From Pseudoxanthomonas winnipegensis (lineage in GTDB: Bacteria; Pseudomonadota; Gammaproteobacteria; Xanthomonadales; Xanthomonadaceae): 64,000 nt of DNA. Of this stretch, positions 26,710 to 35,526 are shown piece by piece; the first letter of the stretch is position 1, and every line of letters starts with the position of its first letter. Location of the stretch: positions 310,001 through 374,000 of the forward strand of contig NZ_SHMH01000001.1 of NCBI RefSeq assembly GCF_004283755.1. Reading direction: 5' to 3'. The notes under the pieces were generated by a model, which ran no database searches, was not told the origin of the DNA, and worked only from the letters and a program-made list of their open reading frames with translations. The position numbers and the translations under genes are program-made.

Positions 26710-29076
26710 TTACAGGTCGAACGAACCGCCCACCGTCACCATGAAGGTGCGGTCCTGCAGCAGCTGGTAGGTATCGGTACCGACCGAGCGATAGGTCGTC
26801 ACGCTGGAGGCCCAGGTGAAGGCCTTGCGGTTGGCCACGTTCCACAGGTTGACCTTGATGTAGGGCTTCTTCAGCCAGCCCGCATCGGCGAAGTTCCAGC
26901 CGCCATTGAGGTTGATCGTGGTGTAGCCGCCGGCATGGGCGCGGTTCTCCCAGTCGGCGTAGATGCCGCCCAGGACATTGGCGTTGGCGCTGGCCCAGAA
27001 CGGACCCTGGTCGTAGTTCACCGCGACGTAGCCCACGTTCTTGGGCGCGTTGATCATGGTCTTGCCGTCGGTGTCGTAGGTGACGCCGGCCACGGTCAGA
27101 TCGCTCTTCATCTCCGACTTGTTGTAGGCGTAGGAGGCGTAGGTGGACCAGTTGTCGTTGAACTTGTAGCTGACCTCGCCGTTGATGCCGGTCACATCGA
27201 CCTTGTCCAGCGTGGTGTAGACCGAGGCCTTGCTGACCGGGTCGGTGCCGCTGACCTGCTTGTCCTTGAACTTGCTGCTGTAGATGTCGACCATCGCGCT
27301 GATCTGATCGCCGTAGAAGCGCCAGCCCAGGTCGGCGGTCCAGGAGGACTCGGGCTTGGGCTTGATCGTGCCGCTGGGCTGGGCCAGCGCCGCCGCCGCG
27401 GCCTTGCTGTAGAAGTAGTTCAGCGCCGCGGTGTTGATCGGGGCGCGGTAGGCCTGGCCGATGCCGAAGTAGAACTGGTTGCGCTCGTCGAGCTGGAACT
27501 TGACGCCGCCGGTCGGGGTGAACTTGTTGTACTTGGCCTCACCCTCGCCGGTCACCTCGCCCAGGCTGGTGCCGCGCGTCGCGATACCCGAATCCGGCAG
27601 GTTGGTGTACCAGCCCTTGCGGTTGACCCAGGTGTAGGCGCCGCCCAGCGTCACGGTCCACTGGTCGTTGGGCGTCCAGGTGTTGGTCGCGAACAGACGC
27701 TTGGTGTCGGTGATGGAGTAGGAGCGGTAGGCCTGCAGGGCGCTGCCGTTGGGATAGGTCAGCATGTCCTCGTTGTCCTGGCCCCACAGGTTGGACGGAT
27801 CGCCGTCGATGCTGGTGGGCATCAGGTTGCGGCTCTGCTGGTTGCGGGGACGCTCGTAGAGCGCGCCGAATTCCAGGCTGTCGTTGAGGCCGAAGTCCTT
27901 CTTGAACTTGACGTGGATGCCGGGACGGTAGGTATCGGAGGTGTACATCTGATAGATCGGCACGTTCGCATCGCGCGTGTCGCCATCCTTGTTGGCGTCG
28001 ATGCCGCCATAGGCCGACTCGTTCTGGGTGGTGCCGCTGCCGCCACCGCCGTAGCCGTAGACCATGTACGGCAACACGGACAGGTGCAGCGAGTCGGTCA
28101 GGGTGAACTCGCCGTCCAGGCTGGCGATCCAGCTGCGGAACGGGTTGGTCTGCATCCAGGCATAGGCGCTGGGCACGGCCGGGTTGTAGTTGCCGTCGTA
28201 GCCGAAGTGGTAGTTCTGGTGGGCCTGGGCCTTGGTGACGTTGCGGTAGTTGTTTTTGAACTCGCGGTTGTACTGCAGCGAGCCGGTGATCGAGTTGTCC
28301 TCGTCAATGGTCCACACCGACTTGGCGTCGACCTTGGTCACCAGCGACTTGCCGGTGCCGCGCCACAGGCTGGTCTCATTGTTGGAGTAGGAGATCCACG
28401 AACGCAGCGGGCCGGTATCGCCGGTGTTGTAGCGCAGGAAGGTGCGGTGGTAGCCGTTGCTGCCCGCGCTCTGGCTGAAGTCCAGGCCCGCCTCGGCCGT
28501 CGGATCGACGGTGACCCAGGCGATGTTGCCGCCGGCCGCGCCGATCACCGGCGAGGTCACGCTGGGATAGCCCTGCTCGACGGTGATGTCGCCCATGTTC
28601 TCGGTGTCGCCGTACTCGGTGGCGTACATCTTGTAGTTGCCCGAGTCGTTGATCGGCACGCCGTTGACGGTCACGCCCACCTCATCGGGCGGGTAGCCAC
28701 GCACGGAGAACTGGCCGTCGTTGAGGCCGGTCACGTCGTTGGTGGCCGAGGTCGCGCCGGGGATGCTGGACAGCATCTGGGTGAAGTTGGCGCCGGGCGC
28801 GGCCTTGAGGATGGCTTCGCGGCCGATGGTGGACACGGCCTTGGGCGCGTCCTGGACCTGCATGTTGCCGCCGCCCAGCGACAGCGAGGTGCCGGTGACC
28901 TTGACCGCGTCGAGCTGGCGCGCGCGCTGGGTGGCGTTGGAGTTGGTGGTGTTGGAGGTGGTGGTGACGCTGCTGCGCTGCCCGGCGTCGGTGCCGGTGG
29001 CGTCCTGGGCGAAGGCGGCGCCGGCGGTCGCGTACAACGCGGCCGTGACGGCAAGGGAAAGGAGCGCTTTGTTCAT
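26710..29076 (-). CDS. TonB-dependent outer-membrane receptor (purine locus)
   Basis: 788 aa. Signal peptide MNKALLSLAVTAALYATAGA..AFAQ, then a low-complexity Thr/Ser/Asn linker, a plug domain (QLDAVKVTGTSLSLGGG, QFSVRGYPPDEVGVTVNG, GDITVEQGYPSV) and a barrel ending TFMVTVGGSFDL with no final Phe/Trp but an aromatic at position -3. Family: TBDR. Linkage to nucleoside hydrolase, adenosine deaminase and a purine permease suggests it imports nucleosides or nucleotides across the outer membrane; this is inference. The frame stays open upstream through the hydrolase gene, but the ATG before the signal peptide is clearly the real start. Confidence 0.88.
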   Translation of the reverse strand: MNKALLSLAVTAALYATAGAAFAQDATGTDAGQRSSVTTTSNTTNSNATQRARQLDAVKVTGTSLSLGGGNMQVQDAPKAVSTIGREAILKAAPGANFTQMLSSIPGATSATNDVTGLNDGQFSVRGYPPDEVGVTVNGVPINDSGNYKMYATEYGDTENMGDITVEQGYPSVTSPVIGAAGGNIAWVTVDPTAEAGLDFSQSAGSNGYHRTFLRYNTGDTGPLRSWISYSNNETSLWRGTGKSLVTKVDAKSVWTIDEDNSITGSLQYNREFKNNYRNVTKAQAHQNYHFGYDGNYNPAVPSAYAWMQTNPFRSWIASLDGEFTLTDSLHLSVLPYMVYGYGGGGSGTTQNESAYGGIDANKDGDTRDANVPIYQMYTSDTYRPGIHVKFKKDFGLNDSLEFGALYERPRNQQSRNLMPTSIDGDPSNLWGQDNEDMLTYPNGSALQAYRSYSITDTKRLFATNTWTPNDQWTVTLGGAYTWVNRKGWYTNLPDSGIATRGTSLGEVTGEGEAKYNKFTPTGGVKFQLDERNQFYFGIGQAYRAPINTAALNYFYSKAAAAALAQPSGTIKPKPESSWTADLGWRFYGDQISAMVDIYSSKFKDKQVSGTDPVSKASVYTTLDKVDVTGINGEVSYKFNDNWSTYASYAYNKSEMKSDLTVAGVTYDTDGKTMINAPKNVGYVAVNYDQGPFWASANANVLGGIYADWENRAHAGGYTTINLNGGWNFADAGWLKKPYIKVNLWNVANRKAFTWASSVTTYRSVGTDTYQLLQDRTFMVTVGGSFDL

Positions 29077-29192
29077 GTGGGGATTGCCTGTGTGGGTAAG
29101 GGTTCTAGCCAAGACACCGCCGCGTCGGCGCGCGCGGGCGCCGATCAGCGTCCGGGCCGCGTCCTTGGCCCTGCCGCTTTCAACTCCGGGAT

Positions 29193-30332
29193 TCAGGGCA
29201 CCGCCGCGCCGACCGCGCGCGGCTGGGGCCGGGTCAGCAGGCGCGCCATCAGCGCCTCGAAACGCGGCACATCGACGCTGCGCACCACGGTCTGACGCCG
29301 CTCGCCCAGGCCCGGCGCGTACGGCGGGCTCCAGGACAGGATGTCGCCGTAGCCGGCGCCGCGGTCGAGGTTGGTATCGACCATCAGCTCGTCGGACTGG
29401 GTGATCAGCGAGGGATCCAGCCACACCGCCACGGCCAGCTCGTCCCACAGCGGGAAGCCGGTCTGGCGCGAGGCCAGCGCGCGGGCGATCGGCGTGTCGG
29501 CCGCGCGCATGCGCGCCAGCAGCGCCGGGGTGACCTCGGTGGCGGTGGACGGATCGACCGGCACCATCACGATCTTCTTCCACGGCGCGCGCATGACGAT
29601 GCTGGCGGCCTCGGGGTCGAAACGGATGTTGAACTCGCGCCGCGGCGTGTTGACGAACTCGCGCGCGAACTGCCGCGCCGCCTCGCTGTCGCGCGTCTGC
29701 CTGGGCTCCAGGCTGCCGCCCATGTAGACCAGTTCCTTGGCCAGGCTGGCGAACTGCGGATCCAGGCGCTGGGCCAGCGCCAGGTTGGTCAGCGGGCCGG
29801 TGGCGATGATGGTCACTTGGCCCGGATACGCGCGGACCATGCGCAGCAGGAACAGCGCCGCCGGCTCGTCGCTGGCCTTGACCACGCTGGGATTGCCCAG
29901 CTTCAGATCGCGCACCACCTCCGGGCCGTGGTAATCGGGATCGGCCTGGAAGTTGTCCTCGACCCAGTGCCTCATCCACACGCCCTTCCACACCAGCTTG
30001 CCGTACAGCGCTTCCCAGCGCTCGGTCTGCGCTTCGGTGTTGACCAGCGGATCGATCGCGCCCTGCACCACCGGCACCTCGGGATGGCCGGCGATCTCCA
30101 GCATGCGCCGCGCATGCGCGGTGGCCTGGGTCGCCCAGGCGTTGCCGCTGACGGTGGTCAGGCCCAGCACGTGCACATCGGGCGCCTGCAGCGCCATCAC
30201 CTGGGCCGGCGCGAAGCCGTCCAGGTCGTCGTCCAGGATCACCAGCTGCTTCTGCCCCGCCCACGCCGAGGCGCTCGCGGCCAGCGACAGCAGCAGCGCG
30301 CCATGCGCCAGGGCCCGTGCGAGGCGGCTCAT
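29193..30332 (-). CDS. Exported nucleoside hydrolase
   Basis: 379 aa. Signal peptide ends SLAASASAWA; the mature part begins GQKQLVILDDDLDGFAPAQ. This is the N-terminal calcium-binding region of inosine-uridine nucleoside hydrolases, but the classical DTDPGxDD reads DDDLDGFA, so two of the usual Asp residues are replaced. Other family parts are present: LTTVSGNAW, VPVVQGA, TIIATGPLTNLALA, VYMGGS, and LWDELAVAVWLDP with the late Asp. It would split nucleosides into base and ribose in the periplasm. The start overlaps the deaminase stop (ATGA), so it is coupled to that gene. Confidence 0.87.
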   Translation of the reverse strand: MSRLARALAHGALLLSLAASASAWAGQKQLVILDDDLDGFAPAQVMALQAPDVHVLGLTTVSGNAWATQATAHARRMLEIAGHPEVPVVQGAIDPLVNTEAQTERWEALYGKLVWKGVWMRHWVEDNFQADPDYHGPEVVRDLKLGNPSVVKASDEPAALFLLRMVRAYPGQVTIIATGPLTNLALAQRLDPQFASLAKELVYMGGSLEPRQTRDSEAARQFAREFVNTPRREFNIRFDPEAASIVMRAPWKKIVMVPVDPSTATEVTPALLARMRAADTPIARALASRQTGFPLWDELAVAVWLDPSLITQSDELMVDTNLDRGAGYGDILSWSPPYAPGLGERRQTVVRSVDVPRFEALMARLLTRPQPRAVGAAVP

Positions 30333-31876
30333 CGGCGCGCCTCGGCCAGTTGCTGCATTTCGAAGGCGACAAAATCGCGCTCCAGCTGCCACTGCAGGCG
30401 CGCCTTCTCGCTGCCTTCGATCAGCGCCTTGCAGCGCGCATCGGCGCTGCCGGAAACCAGCGAGGCGGCGCAGGCGGCCACGGGCGTGCGGCCGTCCGCG
30501 TCCCACAGGCTCTGGCCCGGCGCGAAGGAATAGGTCAGCCCGTTGCGCGCGACCTGCTTGAGCGTGGCGTAGTCCAGGCCCTGCTCGGTCACCGCGCGCT
30601 GGTACTCGTGGGTCATGTCGCTGCGCGAGACGCCCTCGTCATCGGTGGACAGCACCACCGGCACGCCGGCGGCCAGGTACATCGGCAGCGGATGGTCGCT
30701 GCCCTTGACCCCGAGAATCACGTCGTTGCTGGTCAGGTTGATCTCCACCGCCACGTGCTGGGCCTTCATCTGTCGCAGCAGTCCGGCGGCATCGTCCTCG
30801 TAGCCGATGTCCACGCCGTGACCGATGCGCCGGGCGCCGATGGCCACCGCATCGCGGATGTGGAAGCGCAGGTCCGCCGGCGGCACCAGGCCCAGGCTGA
30901 GTTCGCCCGCGTGCAGGGTCAGCGGCACCTGCGGGTAGCGCGCGGACAGCAGCTTGAACATCGCCATGTGCAGGTGGTAGTCGCGCAGCGCAACCGGGTT
31001 GTCCTCCGGCGCGACGATGTTGACCCCGGCGTAGCGCTGCGGATCGGCCTGCACCACCGCATAGCCCATCAGCATCTGCCCGAACACCACCGGCGCCGGC
31101 AGCGTGCGCAGTGCGTACGGCACATAGCGATAGCGCACGCCGCAGCCGATGCTGGCATCGGCCTGGCCGCAGCGCAGCAGCTGGGCCACGCGCGCATCGA
31201 GCGCGGCGGTATTGGCCTTGGCCGCCTCGACCAAGGCCGGCAGCTGGGCCTGCAGCGGCGCCAGGTTGGCGGCCAGGTCGGTGGCGTTCCAGTCCAGCGC
31301 GCCGGCGCGCTTGCCGAGCTCGGCCGACTGGGCGGGGTTGGCGATCAGCTCGACGTAGCTGACGCGGTCGCGCGCGGCCTGCTCCAGCGTCGCGGCGATC
31401 GCGTCGGGGCGACGCGCCTGCGAACTGCCGAAACGGGCGAAGGTGCTGAAGAACTGGTCGTGCCCCGAGGCGGCCGCATTGCCCTGCACGAAGTTGCGCA
31501 TCGACAGCGCGTCGACCGTGGCGGAGAAGAACGCCGAATCGCGCGCGGCCAGGCCGCGCGCAGGCACCGTGCCCTCGCCGCACGGCGGCGGCAGCAACTG
31601 GTGAGTGTCGCGGGCGATGCAGCCCTGGTCCTCGTCGGCCCAGCGCAGGAAATCCTCGGCGTAATTGCTGCCACCCACATGGTTGTGCAGGTCCGCGCCC
31701 TTGGGCATGGCCTGCAGGAAGGCGCGCAGCTGCGGGCCGTTGCCCGCCACGCGCTGCATCAGCGCGGCCACCTTCGCCTCGCGCGCGCCGGCCGCGCCGC
31801 CGCCATCGGCCGCCCAGGCCTGGCCGGCCAGCGCCACACAGGCGATCACGCCCCAGATTGTTCTACTTCCCACCAC
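30329..31876 (-). CDS. Exported adenosine deaminase family protein
   Basis: 515 aa, starting with GTG (MVGSRTIWGVIACVALAGQA), with GGGGAG eight bases upstream and a signal peptide right after. Deaminase zinc-site motifs are in order: MPKGADLHNHVGGS (HxH), LTLHAGELS (His and catalytic Glu), RIGHGVDIG, and LSTDDEGVSRSD (Asp pair). It is longer than cytoplasmic adenosine deaminases, more like the secreted ADA-related growth-factor group, with an insert between the first two motifs. It converts adenosine (or a related purine) to inosine outside the cytoplasm. It is coupled to the nucleoside hydrolase and follows the base permease by 55 bases. Confidence 0.88.
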   Translation of the reverse strand: MVGSRTIWGVIACVALAGQAWAADGGGAAGAREAKVAALMQRVAGNGPQLRAFLQAMPKGADLHNHVGGSNYAEDFLRWADEDQGCIARDTHQLLPPPCGEGTVPARGLAARDSAFFSATVDALSMRNFVQGNAAASGHDQFFSTFARFGSSQARRPDAIAATLEQAARDRVSYVELIANPAQSAELGKRAGALDWNATDLAANLAPLQAQLPALVEAAKANTAALDARVAQLLRCGQADASIGCGVRYRYVPYALRTLPAPVVFGQMLMGYAVVQADPQRYAGVNIVAPEDNPVALRDYHLHMAMFKLLSARYPQVPLTLHAGELSLGLVPPADLRFHIRDAVAIGARRIGHGVDIGYEDDAAGLLRQMKAQHVAVEINLTSNDVILGVKGSDHPLPMYLAAGVPVVLSTDDEGVSRSDMTHEYQRAVTEQGLDYATLKQVARNGLTYSFAPGQSLWDADGRTPVAACAASLVSGSADARCKALIEGSEKARLQWQLERDFVAFEMQQLAEARR

Positions 31877-31931
31877 GTGCACGACTCCCCTTGCCAAAAC
31901 GTCTTGCGAAACCCTCACCGCCCGCGTCGCG

Positions 31932-33233
31932 CTACAGCGCGTAACGCAGCACGAACAGCGCCGCCACCACCCAGGTCGCCACGTGCACGCCGCGCCAGCG
32001 GCCGGTGCCGAGCTTGAGCAGCGCATAGCTGACGAAGCCCAGCGCCAGGCCGTTGGCGATGGAATAGGTGAACGGCATGCCCAGCGCCGCCAGGCTGGCC
32101 GGCATGGCCTCGGTGACATCGCTCCAGTCCAGATGGACCAGCTCGCGCAGCATCAGCCCGGCCACGTAGATCAGCGCCGGCGCGGTCGCATAGGCCGGCA
32201 CCATCGCGGCCAGCGGCGAGAACAGCAGCGCCAGCAGGAACAGCGCGGCCACCGTCAGCGCGGTCAGGCCGGTGCGGCCGCCGGCCTGCACGCCGGCCGC
32301 GCTTTCCACGTAGGCGGTGGTGCTGGAGGTGCCCAGCAGCGAGCCGGCCAGGATCGCGGTGCTGTCGGCCACCAGCGCGCGATCGAAGCGCTGGCGCTGG
32401 TCCGGGCGATCCAGCAGCCCGGCGCGCTGGGCCACGCCGGCCAGCGTGCCGGTGGCGTCGAACATCTCCACCAGCAGGAACACCAGCAGCACATGCAGCA
32501 GCGCGGCCACGCCGCCGTGCTGGGTCAGCGCGCCGGCGATATCGAGTTTGAGGAAGGTCGGCGCCAGGCTCGGCGGCCAGGCCAGCAGCCCGGCGTAGTG
32601 CACCTTGCCCAGCGCCAGGCCGGCGGCGGTCACCGCCAGGATGCCGATCAGGATCGCCCCGCGCACTCGCAGCGCGTCCAGGATGCCGATCAGCACCAGC
32701 CCGGCCAGAGCCAGCAGCGGCTCGGCCTTGTGCAGATCGCCCAGGGTCACCAGCGTGGCCGGGCTGTCCACCACCAGGCCCGCGCCCTGCAGGCCGATGA
32801 AGGCCAAAAACAGGCCGATGCCCGCGGCGATGCCGCTGCGCAGCGACAGCGGGATGCCGTCGACTAGCCAGCGCCGCGCGCCGGTCAGGGTCAGCAGCAC
32901 GAACAGGCAGCCGGACAGGAACACCAGCCCCAGCGCCTGTGGCCAGGGATAGCCCATCGTGCCGACCACGGTGAAGGCGAAGAAGGCGTTGAGCCCCATG
33001 CCCGGCGCCAGGCCGATTGGCCAGTTGGCCAGCAGCCCCATCAGCGCCGACCCCAGCGCCGCGGCCAGACAGGTGGCGACGAACACCGCGCCCTTGTCCA
33101 TGCCGGCCGCGCCCAGGATGTCCGGGTTGACGAAGACGATGTAGGCCATCGTCAGGAAGGTCGTCGCCCCTGCCAGCAGCTCGGTGCGCACCGAGCTGCC
33201 GTTGCCGGCCAGATCGAAGCCGCGGCCCCTCAC
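31932..33233 (-). CDS. AzgA-type purine base permease (NCS2 family)
   Basis: 433 aa, about 12-14 membrane segments. The N-terminal signature SSVRTELLAGATTFLTMAYI, the LAPGMGLNAFFAFTVV stretch, FVALLLVEMFDATGTLAG-like MFDATGTLAG, and GTSSTTAYVESAAGVQAGGR are those of AzgA/PbuG/AdeP-type adenine, guanine and hypoxanthine transporters. The GTG start gives the usual short lead (VRGRGFDLAGNG) and has GGAG nine bases upstream; the open frame continues further but without family similarity. It is the first gene of the leftward purine locus and would take up bases freed in the periplasm. Confidence 0.9.
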   Translation of the reverse strand: MRGRGFDLAGNGSSVRTELLAGATTFLTMAYIVFVNPDILGAAGMDKGAVFVATCLAAALGSALMGLLANWPIGLAPGMGLNAFFAFTVVGTMGYPWPQALGLVFLSGCLFVLLTLTGARRWLVDGIPLSLRSGIAAGIGLFLAFIGLQGAGLVVDSPATLVTLGDLHKAEPLLALAGLVLIGILDALRVRGAILIGILAVTAAGLALGKVHYAGLLAWPPSLAPTFLKLDIAGALTQHGGVAALLHVLLVFLLVEMFDATGTLAGVAQRAGLLDRPDQRQRFDRALVADSTAILAGSLLGTSSTTAYVESAAGVQAGGRTGLTALTVAALFLLALLFSPLAAMVPAYATAPALIYVAGLMLRELVHLDWSDVTEAMPASLAALGMPFTYSIANGLALGFVSYALLKLGTGRWRGVHVATWVVAALFVLRYAL

Positions 33234-33756
33234 CGGCGGGCGCTCCGTGCGGGCGCGGGCGACGAGGCAATGGCGGCGGGCTGCAATCGGGGCATGAGCG
33301 GTCCGGTGGCGAAGGGGTGCGGCTTGGGCGGCATCGCGGCGCGGGCGCTGCACGGCGCGGATCACGGCACGGGCGGATTCCCGCGCCGGACCCGGCGCGC
33401 GGACGGCCAGGCGATGCTGCAGAGCAACACGATCTTTTCACACGGAACTTACGGATTTGCAAGCCGTCGAAAGTCACGGTGTGTGACCGATAGGCGACAT
33501 TTCCGCCTTATTTCGAGCGGCGCGCGGGGTCGCCTTGCCGCGAGGGGCGGAGGTCGGCCCTCTCGCCCCTCCAGCGAAAGTCCCTGGATTCCCGCGTTCG
33601 CGGGAATGACGGTAGAACGTTTTTTGCGCCTTCCCCTTCTGCTTCCACGCCGCAGGATCGGCCCCCTCCCTTTCGCGCAGCGATGGGGAGGGCTGGGGAG
33701 GGGTCGCTTTTGGGGCTCGCCCCCGTATCGCTCGGCGGCCGCTCCCCCTGCCCCCC
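33234..33756. other. Gene-free stretch before the purine locus
   Basis: No gene is seen. The part 33425-33515 is less G+C-rich than its surroundings and probably holds the promoter of the leftward purine locus; TCACAC at 33438 and GTGTGA at 33481 form a widely spaced inverted repeat. ATTCCCGCG-TT-CGCGGGAAT lies at 33588-33607 (dispersed palindrome), and a C-rich/G-rich block related to 8163 and 62120 lies at 33661-33703. Confidence 0.6.
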
Positions 33757-34776
33757 TCAAGGCAGCCGCAGCACCTGCCCCTGGACCGGCAGCACGAACG
33801 CGACCCCCTGGCGGTTGCCCGCCTCCAGCTCGATCTTCACCAGCGCGCGCGGATCGCGCCCCTGCACCAGGCTCGGCTTGATGTGGCCCACCAGCACCGG
33901 CAGGCCCTTCAGCGGCGCGGTGCCGCCGGTCGCGGCGGCCAGCGCGTCCAGCTCGCGCAGCAGCCAGGCGGGGGTGAGATGGCCGAACAGCTGCGCATCG
34001 GGCACATCGTCCGGGAACGAGGCCTCGATCAGCAGCCCCTTGAGCGCGTGCCGGCGCACCAGCGGCGCCAGCACCTGCCAGATGTCCGCCAGCCGATGCT
34101 GGCCGCCGGACAGCGCGTCGGGCCCGGTATCGCCGAAGTAGGCGAAGTACGCATCGCCGCTGCGCACCAGCAGCATCGTCGAGGTCAGCCGGTCGTGCCA
34201 CAGCGGATAGGCGCAGGCCGACAGCGAGGTCCCGGGCACGTCGAACCACTGCCCCGGCACGACTTCGGTCAGCACATAGCGGCCCAGCGCCGGCGCCGGC
34301 CCGCGGTCGGCGAAGTTGGGCCAGGCCTGCCAGTTGAAGTAGTCGGCGCTGAGCGTCTCCAGCGTCGGCGCCAGCCCGTAGATCGGCTTGCGGCCGGCAT
34401 CGTCGGTGGCCGCGATCAGCAACCCGCCGACATGGTCCAGATGCGCATGGCTGATGAAGGTGCCGGCGATCAGGTTGCGCAGCACCTGCCCCTGCGGGGT
34501 GAGCCCGTCGGCCGGCCGCACATCGGCGAACGCGCCCTGCCGCAGCGCCTGCGCGATGCCCGGCAGCACGGTGCCGGCATCCAGCGCCAGATAGCGCGTG
34601 TCGGCCTGGGCGCGGATCAGGTAGGACGACAGGTTGCCCTCGTCCAGCCCGCCCTCGACCCCAAGCGCCACCAGCTCGAATCCCGCGTCCTTCGGCGCGG
34701 CCAGCGCGAGGCTGGCCGGCAGTACCAGCGCCAGCAGGCCAATGCGGAAGAGCGTACGAAGACGGGCGATGGACAT
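33757..34776 (-). CDS. Exported class II 3',5'-cyclic-nucleotide phosphodiesterase (metallo-beta-lactamase fold)
   Basis: 339 aa. Signal peptide MSIARLRTLFRIGLLALVLP..ALA. The metal-binding motif is FISHAHLDHVGGL near residue 109, with FGDTGPDALSG, LLIEASFPD and a late GHIKPSL. This His-rich order and the start ('LGVEGGLDEGNLSSYLI') match the class II phosphodiesterase family (PDE1 of yeast, CpdP of Vibrio), which hydrolyses cAMP. The export signal places it in the periplasm, as in CpdP. It would scavenge external cyclic nucleotides rather than control internal signalling, and it lies just before the promoter region of the purine locus. Confidence 0.85.
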   Translation of the reverse strand: MSIARLRTLFRIGLLALVLPASLALAAPKDAGFELVALGVEGGLDEGNLSSYLIRAQADTRYLALDAGTVLPGIAQALRQGAFADVRPADGLTPQGQVLRNLIAGTFISHAHLDHVGGLLIAATDDAGRKPIYGLAPTLETLSADYFNWQAWPNFADRGPAPALGRYVLTEVVPGQWFDVPGTSLSACAYPLWHDRLTSTMLLVRSGDAYFAYFGDTGPDALSGGQHRLADIWQVLAPLVRRHALKGLLIEASFPDDVPDAQLFGHLTPAWLLRELDALAAATGGTAPLKGLPVLVGHIKPSLVQGRDPRALVKIELEAGNRQGVAFVLPVQGQVLRLP

Positions 34777-34872
34777 CGGCGAACCCTGGCAGGTGGGGCG
34801 GCCAGTCTACGGGCGCTTTCCCGCAGGCCGCGGGCTAAGATGTCGCCCCGGACCCAAGGACGATCACGCGGC

Positions 34873-35379
34873 GTGCTGGAAGAACACACCCTGGAAGGCG
34901 CTGCGCGCCTGTCGAACACCCCGCTGCTGGTCCGCCTGACCGCGCCGGTGCATTTCCTGCTCGCCTTCGGCCTCGCCGCGCTGGCCCAGCGCATGCTGGC
35001 CCTGCCGCTGCCGCAGGGCGGCGCGCTGCTGGCGATGCAATGGGCCGGCTCGCTGCTGGCCCTGGCCGCGCTGGGCCTGGCGCTGTGGTGCTTCGCGCTG
35101 TTCGCCACGCGCCGCACCACCATCCTGCCCTCCAGCCAGCCCTCGTCCCTGGTGGAGCGCGGCCCGTACCGCCTGACCCGCAACCCGATGTACGTCAGCC
35201 TGCTGGCCAGCTACATCGGCCTGGCCGGTTATCTGGTCGTGCCCTGGGCGCTGGTCCTGCTGCCGCTGCCGTGGCTGGCGCTGCGGCAGGTGGTGATCCC
35301 GTTCGAGGAAGCCCGCCTGCGCGCCGAGTTCGGCCCCGCCTACGCGCGCTACTGCGCCCGCGTACGCCGCTGGCTGTAG
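34873..35379 (+). CDS. Isoprenylcysteine carboxyl methyltransferase-like membrane protein
   Basis: 168 aa from GTG. Three hydrophobic segments precede a conserved C-terminal block: LVERGPYRLTRNPMYVSLL, then a hydrophobic pair, then IPFEEARLRAEFGPAYARYC. That block is the SAM-binding part of the ICMT/PEMT superfamily. Bacterial members methylate unknown small or membrane substrates. The start is uncertain: the GTG has a weak AAGGA 12 bases upstream, and an ATG eleven codons earlier is also in frame. A repeat cluster begins at its stop codon. Confidence 0.75.
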   Translation: MLEEHTLEGAARLSNTPLLVRLTAPVHFLLAFGLAALAQRMLALPLPQGGALLAMQWAGSLLALAALGLALWCFALFATRRTTILPSSQPSSLVERGPYRLTRNPMYVSLLASYIGLAGYLVVPWALVLLPLPWLALRQVVIPFEEARLRAEFGPAYARYCARVRRWL

Positions 35380-35503
35380 AGCGGAGCTTGCTCCGCTGGG
35401 GCCTTGCTCACGAACCGGACGAAGCGCAGCGGAGCAAGCTCGGCTGGAGCCTTTCCCACGAACCGAGCGAAGCGCAGCGGAGCAAGCTCCGCTCTACCGT
35501 GGC
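35376..35503. repeat. CTGTAGAGCGGAGC repeat cluster
   Basis: One copy in direct sense overlaps the stop codon of the methyltransferase-like gene (GTAGAGCGGAGCTTGCTCCG). Two copies in inverted sense follow (AGCGGAGCAAGCTCGG near 35427 and AGCGGAGCAAGCTCCGCTCT near 35480). Spacers contain ACGAACCG.ACGAAGCGC and ACGAACCGAGCGAAGCGC. The element fills almost the whole gap to coaE. Confidence 0.85.
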
Positions 35504-35526
35504 AGGGACGCGTGGATAATGCGGTC

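Noticed and set aside
26710..30372. Apparent 1220-residue protein joining a Pro/Arg-rich N-terminus to a TonB receptor
   Set aside because: The frame is open through the nucleoside hydrolase gene by chance in G+C-rich DNA. The receptor has its own ATG and signal peptide at 29076, and the upstream part is a shadow of the hydrolase.
26449..33756. Purine riboswitch in the purine locus
   Set aside because: No three-way-junction core was found upstream of the permease, deaminase or receptor; only repeats and G+C-rich hairpins are present.
33883..35379. 498-codon frame covering the start of the ICMT-like gene
   Set aside because: The first 330 codons are antisense to the phosphodiesterase gene at 33757; only the last 168 codons show family features.
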